Positions 1 through 12,828 are shown, counted from the first letter of the stretch. The stretch: DNA of 44,424 nt from Beroe ovata (GCA_946803715.1 CAMPET010000110.1:55511-99934); one strand, 5' to 3'. A program made the numbers and translations. The notes: generated by a model not told the origin, from the letters alone.

Positions 1-132
1 ACAAACACACACACACACAGAAACAAACACATACAACACAGACACAAACACAGACACACAAACACAGACACAAACACACACATAAACACACAAACACACA
101 GACACAAACACAGACACACACAAACACACGCA
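1..132. repeat. CA-rich imperfect microsatellite
   Basis: Imperfect (CA)n with interspersed CAAA and CAGA units runs from the left edge to about 132, so the repeat probably continues outside the window. It shows no coding potential. Confidence 0.95.
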
Positions 133-573
133 GGGTTAGAATGACCAATGTGTCATCATCATATGTCATCATGAAATGTGGTGGGAAAACATATTATATT
201 CCGAATTATACATGACATTTGACATTTCAACAGGTTTTGTTATCGGATTGTTCTTGTCAAACTATTATAGATCTTCGCTCGTACTTTACTTCACCATGTA
301 TTATGGCCATTATTTCTCAAGAAAACAAAATTAAAGATAGGTATATTATGAGTACTTCTCAATAAAATGTACCCCTACACATCATACGGGTACCCCTTAA
401 GTATATAGCCTGTCTGAAATCCATCTCTAAACGAGGAAGACACGCCATGCAATGGGGGTGTTTCGTTTTCGATATATCTCTTTGAAGACGTATACTGTTG
501 GGAGTTGGGAGTATTACTTTAAATCACGTTTCGATCAGAGCGGGAAATAATTTCCACAGAATAGCGGTGTTGT

Positions 574-626
574 CACGTGATTTGACGTGTGTATGTGTCA
601 CGTGTACTGACGACATTTGACACGTG
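574..626. promoter_or_regulatory. Cluster of three CACGTG (E-box/G-box) palindromes
   Basis: CACGTG occurs at 574-579, 599-604 and 621-626, embedded in a degenerate repeat of the type GTCACGTGATTTGACGT. Known bHLH factors (USF/MYC type) bind this hexamer, but no gene start is visible beside it. It may simply be a decayed short tandem repeat. Two more copies lie at 6237-6242 and 6256-6261. Confidence 0.3.
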
Positions 627-1801
627 ATTTGACGTACGTGTCACGAGAAAAAGCAAATATGTATTTCAGTGTCGACTGTTGGAACTTTGTCACTTTTGAA
701 ATTCGAAAGAAAATCTGCTTGTCACTACTATTGACTATAAGTGTCAGTCATTATCGATCTTCTTATAAACATATCAGCAGGGGGTCAGTAGGGGGTCCCT
801 AGGGGGTCATTGATATATTTTCATACGACCTTATCTCGATCTAAACCTTAGTCCTGACTTTAACTGGTTTTTATTATCAGGTAGAGCACAGTTCGTACAG
901 AAGAATATTGGCAGCAGTTTAAAATCTCCCACTTTGCGATTATTATTGGCTGATCATTGTTGATCAAGTAGAGAAACTTTGCCCCTGCCACTAAAATCGC
1001 ATTGTGATGTCCACGAAGTCATGATGAAGTACTCATGCAGAACGTGTAGTGAAGTGTTTCCTGGAACAAATCCAATTCATTTGACTAGCATTTGCAGAGA
1101 ACTTCCGTTCTTCCGCGCGAGTTCCAGCTACTTTCTGTTACAAAAGTATATACGTCAAGTTATTATCATGCAAAAACAGAACTTGTATAACCCAATATGA
1201 TTGCACATGTTTATGGATGTGCAAGATTACATGCACTGTATGTGCAAGTAGCAGTAGCTGCCTCAGTGGTGGCAGTAGAATCGTGACAAGACTCCATTTT
1301 ACTAAGTGCTCCACTAAAAGTGACATGCGATGCAGTGAGTGCAGTGACCTGTGTCATCAGTCACTGCATCATAGGAAGGTGACATAATCTGAGTGGGTCA
1401 CTGCGGCTTGTCAAAAAACATAACCTCTGATGGGATAGGATAGATCTCGATTGATAAATCCAGAATTCTGGCCAAACTGTTCCGATGCTATTAATCCCAA
1501 AACTCAGAACGATCAACACAGCATGCAGACGTTTTGGGCATAGTGCCAAATCGACTTCTACCTCGTTATCTCTTTTGTATAGCTATCTCAATAATTGTAT
1601 CTGCTGGCACCAATGTCGTTATAACATGTTCGTGACACACGATTGAGAGTTGTCATAGCTGACAAGTTGTGGTTATTATAGCTAGATTATTATACCGTTA
1701 TTAACTGTCAATGAGACATATGATTAATCAGGGTCCGAGAGTACTGCTCGTTATCGGTGTACTGCTACACAAAGGTACACAACAATGGTTGGGTTATCTC
1801 G

Positions 1802-1853
1802 TGACATGACACATGCACATGACACATGACACATGCACATGACACATGCACAT
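1802..1853. repeat. Short tandem repeat of CACATGA/CATGCA
   Basis: About 50 bp of alternating TGACACATGCACA-type units, clearly tandem by eye. Confidence 0.85.
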
Positions 1854-2336
1854 TGAGAAGCTGGTATACGGAGCTCATAGCGAGGGTCATTCTGCCCTTT
1901 GGTCCGAGAATATAGATACATGACCGTTTCAATGGCAGTGACTAGAAATGGTAGAATTATTCAAGTTTGACAAGAAATACGACGTTGTAGAGCTAAGGAA
2001 ACGGTTCCATTGACGTAGAAAGAACTGTCGACATTCAGAAGCACAGAGGGTAAGAATAACTGAATAACGGCAGAATATCGTCAGTATGATGGCAAGGAAC
2101 CACTTTCACACCCAGAATTTCAAGACGGATTTAAAGAAATTGTGTTTCACGAAACACCACTCCCACCACTTAGATCTGGTAAATATACTACAATCATATT
2201 CAAGAGCGAGTAACATAATGTGTAAAATAACATAAAATATTGTAATATTATTATTTCGGCGTTTCGAAACATTACAGTTTCGAGTCTGGCTTCCCTTCAC
2301 ATGTCGCACACGGGTTTCAGTAGGGAAAGGCACCTG

Positions 2337-2340
<4 letters not shown>

Positions 2341-2375
<35 letters not shown>

Positions 2376-2382
2376 ACACNCA

Positions 2383-2416
<34 letters not shown>
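2341..2416. repeat. (CA)n microsatellite with one N
   Basis: A long CA run is interrupted by a few CAAA units and by a single N at 2380, which probably marks an unresolved repeat length. Confidence 0.95.
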
Positions 2417-2417
<1 letters not shown>

Positions 2418-2979
2418 ATAATATACGCAGCGTACGCCTGTGAAGTGCTGTCGGTAAACGATGATAGGATCCCAATTGAGTTTCATAACGGAAAACGTTT
2501 GACAGTCATGTGAATTTCCATCGAACAAAGTAACGTGGGTCGTGGGTAGTTATTTTTGGCTCAGCAATCTGTTCAAAAGAATGGACCTCCACATTGTGCT
2601 AACCACACCGTAGACTGTATACAATCATACATTCTCTACAGTACGATCATGAGTTTTTGCGATAGACACGCAACATCACGGTGATGTTATTGTTGTTGTT
2701 TAGATACCTATATATGTTACAACAAACAACACAATATGTTGTACACAACACCAACGACCAGTATTCTGGTTTGGTACTTAGCACAGTATGGCTTTATAGC
2801 GCGACACACACAATAGAAAGATAAAATACGCGAAATACATGACAACGTATATACGTCAAATACGCTACGAAATATACGCGAATTAGGTACGTGAAAAGAG
2901 ATGACCTTGGTGAGTGATATAGCAAAAGTCTGAAGAAACCAAATCTGAGGAAGTACAACCGAATCATGGAATACTGAAC

Positions 2980-3020
2980 AGATTTGTCATAGACAGATTT
3001 GTCATAGACAGATTTGTGAT
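2980..3020. repeat. Three tandem copies of CAGATTTGTCATAGA
   Basis: The 15-bp unit is repeated almost perfectly, with the last copy reading GTGATA instead of GTCATA. Confidence 0.85.
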
Positions 3021-3157
3021 AAGAATTCAGGATGTTGTTACGGAATTTGAGTTCCTGAAATTATGATAGTTGGCGTTCAAATGATCTGACAATGGTCGGT
3101 ACATTGGGAATGATAGGAATGTTGGTGACGAAATGACGCAATTATAATTGCCTGATG

Positions 3158-3186
3158 ACACACACACACACACACACACACACACA
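3158..3186. repeat. (CA)n microsatellite
   Basis: A pure CA run of about 29 bp. Confidence 0.95.
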
Positions 3187-3471
3187 TCATGAGTTATGTA
3201 GCGGACCAAAACCTATTATATGTTACGGAAAATACGCCAAATGACCGACAAATAAACGAGCACATGTGCAAAACATGGTCGAGTAATATTATGTTACCAG
3301 GGAAATTCCACTGGTAATAATATACTGCAATATAATTACCAGCGTTACATATATTCGGTACTAAATTGGCACTTGTTCAAGTTAAACCCTGCATTTAACC
3401 GTGGTTCAATTTAGTAATTGGTCTAATTTCTAGAGAGGCCTTCAGGTGTCATTATGTAAAAAATTATACCA

Positions 3472-5453
3472 TCATATATCCCAACACACATACGAGCATA
3501 CATTAGTAACGTCGTTCTGTCGATGAAGTCTATAGTGAAGTAGTGGATGAAAGGCTACTGTACTGACCAGGGTGGAGCCTTGTTTTAAGAAAACCAGTTG
3601 AAAATGCCTATAGCCATGGTGGCAAACCTAGTCATGGTGGCAAACATAGTCATGGTGGCAAACTATACCCGATTAACCCTACCAATTATTATAGTCAGTT
3701 GTATGAGGAATTCCACCCCCCTTGACTCACCTGTGTTTGACGTTTGTCTTGTTCAAGTCTGATACATTGTACGAGTGTGACCGTTTCACATTCTTTATTA
3801 TCTTGCTCAGCCTCTTTGTCTGTATCAATAAGTCGGGTTCGGGGCCTGGGAGAAGAACATCATGTGTCAAACAGATAAGTATTCGTGGACAAGTAGTTTG
3901 TGATGGGTGACAGTCTTGTAATGAAGTCTTGGCGGGATGAATATTATGTAACTGTGAATATACGTAGGTAACTGTAAGTATACGTGACGAATCATGAATC
4001 ACGTCACATGTTACCATGGTAACTACTGCAGCGGTGGTATGATCCATGGTAACTTACCCTGCACCATGGTAACAGCAGTATCAATGTCACTGCCCATGTG
4101 TATCCCACTCTCAGTGGAGACTGCACTCACTAAACTTCGTCTACCAGTGCAGGACGTCCTGAAACAGCATCATATAATAGTCATTCATGACACAATTAAC
4201 TTATATAGGGCCGACACAATATAGGCTCTGATAAACTTGAATGGCCCTAATATTGTGTCGGCCCTATATTATAGGGCCAACACAAATCACAATATCGGGC
4301 CGTTCAAGTTTATCAGGGTGAGTTTTTGGTGAGTCTATGGTGACAGGTGAGTTTATACAGTGGGCTGCACAGTCCACACAGTGAACGTGTACACTGTACG
4401 ACGTGCAGGAGTGTCGAAGGGCCGCGTATGTCGCTGAGTCTTGTACCTACAACAAAGCAATACGCCCTCATTCATTAGTCACCCAATCAGTTTCTGCAAG
4501 AAATTTCAACCTATAAAGACATTCTATTTCGAGTATCGCTATATTACTGACTAGCCTCCACCTACTTTAATTAGACCAAAATACCGGAATATAATCTGTA
4601 CCCTCCATGATAGGACACAATATGCATTGCAGTTAATGTATCATTGCAGAAATAGTCTCATTCAGCCATTCACTACTATTCTATATTATGTTTGAGTAAC
4701 AGAGAAGAAAATTGGGAATCCATAATAAAACCATTTAAGGCAATTTTCATTCCCAATCAGAAAAAGGAGGGCCTGCAGTTGACATAAAGTGATCATGATA
4801 GTTTCATGAATACTCAGAGAAGAGTGTTCGTAAATCAAAGACGCGTTGTTTCAATTGAAAGTTACTCCCAAGTCCCAATATGATGTGTGAAAAAATTGGG
4901 TGTATCCTGATAGACTTGAAATTACTTGCAGAATCGTGCTTGCTGCATTGAGTAGGTACAGCGACTGCAGCGAGTTCATAATAAAACTTGTGTCCTTGCA
5001 GAACATTGCGCACAGCTACTAGGTATTGATCATAATATTGCTGAAGAATATTATCCATGTTATAGTGGGTGATATACCTAATAGTATGACCCCTAGTTCC
5101 TACTATTATAGAGTGCAAGTTCTTACTAGAGTGCGAGATATGGCTTTCACATTTCAGACAGCTTGTCACTCCACGACACTCGGTGACAGTTATGAGAAAT
5201 GGTAGTGCTTTAGGGGGAGAGAGAGTAATGAAATGAGAATATTTCGAAATTGACAGAAGTCATATGTTAGGGTACATTCAGCTTCTGGGAGAGAGGGAGT
5301 ATACTTTTTAACGAAGATCTTGAATCTGGCAGCGTGTTTATTACTGAGGTTTTGAGACGAACTTCTCTTCAATGTGTCATCTTTGGGCTGTTTTCCTCTC
5401 CTACTGGGAACCTTGACTATATTCAGTCGACCAAGTGACCAACTCTTCTTCAT
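3472..5453 (-). CDS. Possible 3' end of an unidentified multi-exon gene
   Basis: I do not recognise the product. Four minus-strand segments form a chain with compatible phases: 5453-5305, 4158-4058, 3845-3731 and 3562-3472 (stop TGA at 3472). The acceptors end TATTATAG, CTGTTTCAG, TTCTCCCAG and CTGGTCAG; the donors are AAAAA/GTATAC, CAGG/GTAAGTT and CACAG/GTGAGTC. Together they stay open for 151 codons. The predicted chain is basic and hydrophilic, with Ser/Lys-rich stretches such as KRSSSQNLSNKH and TKRLSKIIKNVKRSHS, like a cytoplasmic tail. The first segment begins at an in-frame ATG directly after an acceptor, so it could be either internal or the start. The introns hold tandem and inverted repeats. 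A chance chain cannot be excluded. Reading the third segment in another frame gives a different open terminal exon, which lowers confidence. Confidence 0.28.
3615..3663. repeat. Three tandem copies of CATGGTGGCAAAC
   Basis: Units of about 18 bp (CATGGTGGCAAACNTAGT) are repeated three times with minimal divergence. Confidence 0.85.
4202..4316. repeat. Interlocked pair of inverted repeats (foldback/MITE-like)
   Basis: Two inverted repeats overlap. Arm A at 4202-4222 pairs with 4250-4270 (20 of 21 bases). Arm B at 4228-4257 pairs imperfectly with 4288-4316. The order is therefore A-B-A'-B', with the right end of B overlapping A'. Part of arm A (TATAGGGCCAACACA) recurs near 4270-4284. Foldback transposons and MITEs can look like this, but no target-site duplication was established. 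Confidence 0.7.
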
Positions 5454-8400
5454 CTATAATACAGAGAACGGCCTTGAATTGTCGCTATTTCGGAATAAAA
5501 TTAAGGGAAAAAACTGTTTTCTAGAATTAATAGAAAACATACACGATACTAGAAAATGCGTATTTTGATTGGATTAATAAGAGACACTAATTTAATTTCT
5601 TATCTCGGTGGAAGAATAGCAGCTAATCAAGTCGCTACTACTACATCGCCTGGTCTGCCTTAATTAGGTGACAATGATAAGAGCTGTGCCGCCATGAGTC
5701 CACCAAACACAATAAGAAGTTTCGAAAATAGGACTGCGCAACAACGGCATACATTGACGAGGCAAACTTCATGAAATATTCATCAAAAATTTTGCACTGC
5801 AAATCTTTGGAATCTCGGGCGGTGCAAATCTTGGGAATCTTGAAACTTCTGCTCGGGATATATATTTTCCAACTTAGATTATCAGACGGTTGAATGGTTA
5901 AATCATGTGTACCATGCGCATTGCACAAAGCACGGCTTCTTGGCTTCAATAACCAAGATAACCAAAAATAGAGGACTGTTAAAAAAGAGGAGGGATGAAA
6001 CAACAGCTGCATGAAGATTGAATTACCATAATCGTCATCAGTTATGATTAATCAATGATAACACTACAAGACTACACATCCGATCTTACAACTGAAAAAG
6101 AAAAGTGATAATGTCACCGTTCCCAGCACTTTTTGTGTATTCTGACTTCCAAATCGTTATCTGAGTAGCTCTTCTCAGAAGGAGCAGACAAGATGCAGAG
6201 GATGTCAGTGTGTAACGTGACTGGTGATTTGTATGTCACGTGTCATGACGATTGTCACGTGACGTGGTGACTGATGAGTTGCTATGGAGATCCTTATGAT
6301 AGTGAACTCAGTGATCCTTATCTTACTACTTTACTAGAAGAGTGCGGAAAATCTTATCAGAAAAAGAACATAGATAAAATCGATGATTTCTGTATAATGA
6401 GTTTTTATGAGTTCTTAAAGAAATTTACGGGATTTTAGACACCGATGGATAGTAAAATCACAGCTTGAGTCGAAGAAAAACTATTTTATAGTAGCTGGAT
6501 AGTAAAATCACGAGAAATCTATAACTACGATGAATCACATCTCAAAGCATCTGAAACAAGGAGAGCACTGTTGCAACAGAATCAGCAGTGGTAGGAGGAA
6601 TGCGCCTTGCTCAATTAGAAAGTAATTTATTAATTTGTGCCCGAAAAGAAACCAGGTTTAATTCATTATTACTACTACTACTACTATTGCAACATACATC
6701 GCATATGAAACGATCGGTAATTTTCCCAGCGGTTATCGCGGATTTTTTCCTAAATATTATTTCTCAGAACCGGCGAATAATATCATGTTGTGTTATCACA
6801 TGTAGTACGTACTTCCTTATCTTTAATGGATTCGAATGTATAGGTATCATTGATTTTAATGTTATCCACCTTTATTCAATGGACATTTTCCTATCTGATA
6901 GGACCTATCATGAACTGATAAATTCACTGCAAAGTTAATTAAATAAATCATTCGAGTTATAAATCAACACGTTGGTTTGAGTTTTTCCCTTGCGTATCAG
7001 CGGCCAGGGCGTTCATAATTACAAACTCTTCCATTTACAATTCCGACGAAATTTATTAAGGAGTCAAACTTTAAACACCGCGCTGCTGAAGAAAACGCTG
7101 TTGTTGGACGCTGATCAACATGTTTATGTAATAAATAAATTTGTATCAAGCATGATAATTTAACATTTCGTTACTATTATTGATATAGATTAAAACGAGA
7201 GAACCGACATAATGTTGCCAGGTATATAAGTGACGCGCGGGCGCGCTTCGTTGATTGGAAACTGAGATAATCTATAGCGGGCTGGTATTGGAGGATTTAT
7301 ATGAACGTTCTACATCAAAGACATCGGCAACTATTAATGTTTATTTTTGTAAATGTCATTTATCACTCAATATCACGGCACTTACAACTTGTCAAAAGTT
7401 AAAGATGTCTTGCCGATTGTGTGCAGTATATTAGGTACAGTCTTACATAATGTTCCCTGTAAAATGAACATCTATTTCAGGAAGCTGGAAGTGGAAGTCA
7501 CTTGGATAACTTTGCTCGGCGACCGCCGTTTTCATTTTATGATGTCAATAGACCGGAGGTCAAACAAAGAAAATAACTTATTAATACTTTCTTCATAAAA
7601 ACCTATTATATAAGACGTATGCTTCACTGAAAACCGATTTGTGTGTGTGTGTGTGTGTGTGTGTGTCTGTGTGTGTGNGTGTGGTGAGTGAGTGTGTTTC
7701 TGGAATGTGGATGTGTGTGAGGGTGTTTGTGTGTGTGTGTGTGTGTGTGTTTTAAATCAGCCTTGCACTGCACATAGATAATGATGCGAGTAAAAACAGC
7801 ACAGAGTCTATTTCTGAAAGAGCGTATACTCAGACTTGATCAAAGTCAGCCTCGATCCTCGCAGGTGAGCAAAACAGCTACACATAAATGCATATGACCG
7901 AGTGATATTCATGAAAAATAATGGACGAGCTGCGAGTCGAGTATGATCGATGAAAGCGCTCTAGCGTCACAAATTTGCCAATATAAGGGCATATGGTTTG
8001 TAGCACTCATGTGACGTAATGCGCTCAGATAAAACAAAGTGATGTTCAAACTATGGAGACAATTGCTTGATATCGCATTCCATTGCAATAATATGATGTG
8101 AGATAAGTCATGTTAAACCTGTAATAAAATCATTGAGCAAGTCTGGCAAGTCAAGTTCCTATAATAGACGTCTTTAAATAGAGCCACTCCTTTGATTCAA
8201 TCACAAGTGCCTCAAAAGTTGACTGGTTTTCTAAATTCCGATTTTCTCATGAGATAAATACATAATAATACATATGCCATAAAATTCTCACATAATATTC
8301 TATACTTAGATTTTTCTAAAAATACATGTACCTAATTCTCGTTCGTTGATTTTTTTCACATGTTTTTTCCTCTCAGAGGAGTAAACATTGCCTATTCAGC

Positions 8401-11400
8401 GTGTTTTTCAGGTTGAATTCCATCTAGAAATCAATACCATGAAAAAGCTTTAAATGCATCCAAAAAGTAATATGGTGAAAGAAGGAAATATTTTCCTAAA
8501 TATGACGTGTTATCACCAAGACTTGAAAATTGAACAATGTGAAGGTGGGGAAGGAAAAAGAAAGCTTCGAAAAGAGCTATTTTGATTGTCACATATTCAA
8601 GGATTTTCTATTTTAAGTAAAATACATATATCTGCATGACCAGTGACCACTCAACACCAACATTATACCTAGGTATATGAATTTCATCCAAGAAATGAAT
8701 CGGGATTGTTTGTTTAGCGATTCAAACTCCTTTGATAACATGTCCTTTGTGCATAATGACGGTCTAATGGCATGAACTGTAAGTGATGAAACAATTTCCT
8801 GAAATTAGCTAATTCCTGAAATTAGCTCATATAGTTAGGGTAATAACTGGAGATGTCAGGGTAAACTTTGGGTCCAAGGTACGGATTGGGCATTTAGTAA
8901 ACTACCTCACCATTAGACCATTGTTTGATAGGGCACACACTTAGTGAACATTCACTGTTCACTGTTCATTACATCACATATTGGTAGAATATGGGGGGTA
9001 AATTAACGTCACCAATTACCATGGTCACATCATGCTAGGAAGGTGACGTAACCATGCTGACATTCCAACTCTAGGGTGACGTTGGTAAGCGGTCATTGCA
9101 CACATCTTGCGGGAACTATTATTTGTGATGTTTAAAAATTTGTTCCACTTTTTTTCTGGTACTGATCATAGTTCATACCCAGACAGTTGCTTAGAACTGG
9201 CATAGAATGAAAAGGATGGTCAATTATCAAGAGAATCTTCTTTATCTCCATTCCGTTATTTCGCACAGGATTTTTGGAGGTCAACAATCCTTTCGATAAA
9301 AACTTCACTGAGACATGTGAATTAATACCTACAGGAATATGCTAGGATAGTGAGTAGTGACCCTATAACGATTATACACGTAGGATAACAACAGCACGCA
9401 AACACACATAGTCTATCTATCATGCTTGTTTGACTTATTGACAGCATATTATGTGCAATATATTATGTGTATAAATTATATGACACTCACACATAGTGCA
9501 TATCATTTACACATGGTGGACACACACACGTACATATCCAGGCGCCAACTCGACGTTAAATTAATGAACATGAATCGTCGTGTCATTCATTCGGGCTAGT
9601 TTGGTCATCAGAATATATAACTCTGACACAAGATAATTTCGAAATTACCATCTAAGAGACCGGTTATATCGAGGCACAAGCTTCATACTTTTTCGTACTC
9701 CAGACATGTACAGACATATACAGAGCATGTTTGTAGCTATGTACGTGAAACAAACATATTACTGACGGAGGAACAAGGATGATGACCGACGAAATGACGT
9801 CAAGCTAATTTAGCATCAGGTAACCGGGAATATATATTGAGATGATCTGCAATTACCTGGATGATACGGTTCCTGATCGTGTAGTCCCACCACCTTCCCC
9901 TTCATCTCCTTCGTTCATATCCCTATAACGAGCACAGACAATGGTCAGTAAGTGATAAGTATAGGAGAAATGGTAACCATGGACCATGGTGTTCCAAAGC
10001 ATGAATTATTCTTGGAATAAAATCATTTGCTGATATGAATCAGCAGCAACTTAATCAACAACAGCAATCTGTACAAGAGTGAAATCAACCTCTTCACGCC
10101 ACAACAGGATAGGTATGAGGAGAGAAAGTGTACCCCACCCATATGATACAATTTGATAGAGATAGAGGGGGAGGGAGAAAGTGGGCTCATCAAGAGAACA
10201 AATCTGAAATTTCCATCAAGGTGAATTTGACGTCATGTGAAATACGAAATATATTAAAGATATGTTCTCCGCATACCCATCACATTATAATGTACCTATC
10301 AACGTGTGCTATACGGTGGACAAGTTCATGAAGAGAGCTGTATTTTCTCATAGCTGCTGGAGAAATCATTGTGTCAAGCTGCTGCACTATGCAATGTGAT
10401 CAATCTATTCAAAATATTTCATGGCTCCTTTGAAAATAGTGGAGATATTTGACAAACCGCTCAAATAGCGCTGAGTCGATCCAAGAGAGGGAACTAAAGC
10501 GATTTCTTTCATGAGGATGCTACAAGCCATGCAAAGGATGTTGGAATGAACTTAAAAAGTTAAGGTAGATACCTATTACCTATGTGCGGATACCCAGACT
10601 TGAATGGGGTCCGAGACACAAAGACTGACTGATCAAGCATTGAGGTGTGGGTATTAATAGCGGTTCATGATTTCTACTCTTGTAGGATTCTCAGAATCCA
10701 TTTCAGTAATTCAGATCTCATCAATTTTAGATTGAATCTTGATTTTGTATAAATCCTCCGTGATTCTTAGAAACTGCTCTCGTGGGTCTTATCATGGTTC
10801 TTTATTCAGCATATATTCATTGTATTCACCCTATTCATCAAGTTAGATTCTATAAAATCAGGATGACCTCCCAACAACATCATAGCTGAGAAAACTCTCT
10901 TTTAAATCTCTCTCAATTCAAACAGCAAAAGGTGGTATTTACGCAATATCGATATCGAACAAAAAGCAGTACAAGATACGACTGATATCAGATAGACCTG
11001 ATATCAAATGATTAAATCTAATCAAACAATGAGCAAATGACAAGGCTATGCCACTCATTAGAAGGACTGTACCCTCTGATGCGTTCTCGAATGATCCTCT
11101 CCTAGCTACTGTATCATGAGCCATGCAAGTGAAAACCATCTGAAGTTTGTTAGAAGCTTGACTAATGACAGGGCTAATTAGTTTGAGCAAAGCACACCAA
11201 AAACCTAATTTATGAATTGAGGGCCTCATAATTTGTACAAATTACGTACACGATAATAATTGTACTCGAGATTAAGTTGTGTTATACGACACATGGGAAT
11301 TGTTGACGAAAACAGAAGTATATAGCTCATGATCAATGATCATGGAGTAATTGAATGAATAAAACTTGCAAAACGAATCGCATTAAAAAGGAATTACGGT

Positions 11401-12140
11401 TTCTAGGTATTCATCATTAATGAACGGAGGTAAAAGAGACTAAATTAACATTCCGTCACCATTATTTATCCAGAACTAAAATATAATATTTCTCGCGAAT
11501 GTAGTATGATATTGACGTGAGTATCATTATACGCCACCACTTGACATATATACGTATAATGAAGGAGATGTAATACGAGAATTCATTAACGACGAAATGA
11601 CGTAAAACGGCAGGTGGGTGTGAGCAGTCATTTTCCACAGCTATGAACAACAATTGTGTGTCGTCGAGAAGCATAGTAGGCAAATAACGTGTCTGGAGAA
11701 TGAGACTGATGGCTCACAATAATCCTGACATAGAGTGTTTATAGGTCAGGAGATCAAGGACAAGTTCGGTTTTTGATTTTAATGCGGACTATCTGCAGCT
11801 ACTCTAAAATACTAATACACAAAGTTCTAGCAATGTAAACAATGTTCAAATCAAACGGGGTCACCAATTTCTTGGCATATCGCAGTTTGATGCATAGGGG
11901 CGGGAGGGGGACGATGAGTCCATGTTTTAGCAGACACGATCTCACTCTCAGTTCATTTTCCCAGACACAGTACACAGTGCAGTGTCAAGTGACATGGTGA
12001 TACCATCTCCACTACTGACTCGAACATGCGTGGGAGGAGGGAGGGGGTTTGGATTTGAGAGGGTGTGATTCATGCAAACTCGTGAACAGAATGGGGGAAT
12101 CTGGATTCTGAGAGGTGTGAAAGGTGCTGCAAAAGTGTCG
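5454..12140. other. No gene recognised
   Basis: About 6.7 kb of AT-rich DNA. The longest open frames are about 120 codons, which is within what chance gives at this composition and window size, and none resembles a protein I know. It contains a GT microsatellite, CACGTG motifs near 6.24 kb, a direct repeat of CCTGAAATTAGCT near 8.8 kb and scattered exon-like fragments with isolated splice signals. Confidence 0.5.
7638..7750. repeat. (GT)n microsatellite, two blocks, one N
   Basis: GT runs are separated by a degenerate middle section (GAGTGAGTGTG). A single N is at 7678. Confidence 0.95.
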
Positions 12141-12150
12141 GGATAAAACT

Positions 12151-12177
12151 GGGGGGGGGGGNNNNNNNNNNGGGGGG
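12151..12177. other. Assembly gap (10 N) inside a poly-G run
   Basis: Eleven G residues, ten N (12162-12171) and six more G residues. The homopolymer probably stopped sequencing or assembly, so the true length is unknown. Confidence 0.9.
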
Positions 12178-12332
12178 TATTTGGTCTCTGAGGTGAGAGG
12201 GAATCTAGCAGCGGTCAAATTAGTATGTAATCAAATTTCAGCCAATATAAAACGGCAGTGCAGGATATGTATAAGTACAAATTGCACGTCAATAACTGTC
12301 AGAAACGTCACCCCCATACAGAAACGTCAACC

Positions 12333-12371
12333 CCAATTAAACCCGCGTGTGTCACACGCGGGTTTAATTGG
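12333..12371. repeat. Perfect 39-bp palindrome (19-bp arms, 1-bp centre)
   Basis: The left arm CCAATTAAACCCGCGTGTG (12333-12351) is the exact reverse complement of 12353-12371 around T12352. Directly upstream is a short direct repeat, AGAAACGTCAMCCCC, in two copies (12301-12334). No terminal repeats of a larger element are visible. Confidence 0.9.
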
Positions 12372-12805
12372 TCCCGATAGCAATCCCATTAGAAGATACT
12401 ACTACATAAATACTCTCACTTAGGTAGGCTACAGCTGGGCACTCCCCAATAACTAAATAAGCTTTCAAACCATTGGTCTATGATATATCTATTGGAGCAG
12501 TTGTTAGATACAGTGGTGTAGTCACTAATAACAAATAATACGAACGTGGTACCGCAACAAATACAAAATATGATAACTGAGAAAGCAGACGGTATTTGGG
12601 AATGCCGTGATGAGGGATTAGTGTTGGGCGTGATGAACCTGGTAACACAGCTTGGCGTGATAGAGCAGTGCTGGAAAACTGGTAAGGCGTGATAATGGAT
12701 AGATACCAGTCTCGGGGGTTGCTGCAGCTGTCATGTCTGTGGAAACAAGGTGTTGAGACAGTTTGACCAATCCCGAGGTGGTTCAAGATTCAGGCTTGTA
12801 CTGGA

Positions 12806-12828
12806 TGTGTGTGTGTGTGTGTGTGTGN

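Larger units (their letters stand above)
133..2340. other. No gene recognised
   Basis: AT-rich sequence with short open frames only, none with a protein I recognise or with paired splice signals. It contains the CACGTG cluster near 600 and the CACATGA tandem repeat near 1.8 kb, which are listed separately. Confidence 0.6.

Noticed and set aside
2301-2513. Open frames through CA/GT microsatellites encoding TH or CV repeats
   Set aside because: They reflect the dinucleotide repeat having no stop codons, not a gene. The same applies near 3.1, 12.8, 13.4, 21.1, 35.5 and 44.3 kb.
3731-3845. Alternative frame of the candidate exon (TRLIDTDKEAEQD) with a terminal exon ending TTSL, resembling a plasma-membrane calcium pump tail
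   Set aside because: No pump core motif such as DKTGTLT was found in the window, and the frame does not connect in phase with the upstream segments.
4804-5169. Minus-strand open frame of 121 codons
   Set aside because: Same reason, and it overlaps the intron of the candidate 3472-5453 gene without splice support.
5641-6012. Minus-strand open frame of 123 codons
   Set aside because: No known motif. A length near 120 codons is expected a few times by chance at this AT content and window size.
7799-7864. Plus-strand exon-like stretch ending GCAG/GTGAGC
   Set aside because: A strong donor but a poor acceptor, no neighbour exon and no homology.
9858-9923. Exon-like minus-strand segment (DMNEGDEGEGGG) with donor CCAG/GTAATT
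   Set aside because: The acceptor is weak, the sequence is low-complexity and no phase-compatible neighbour was found.
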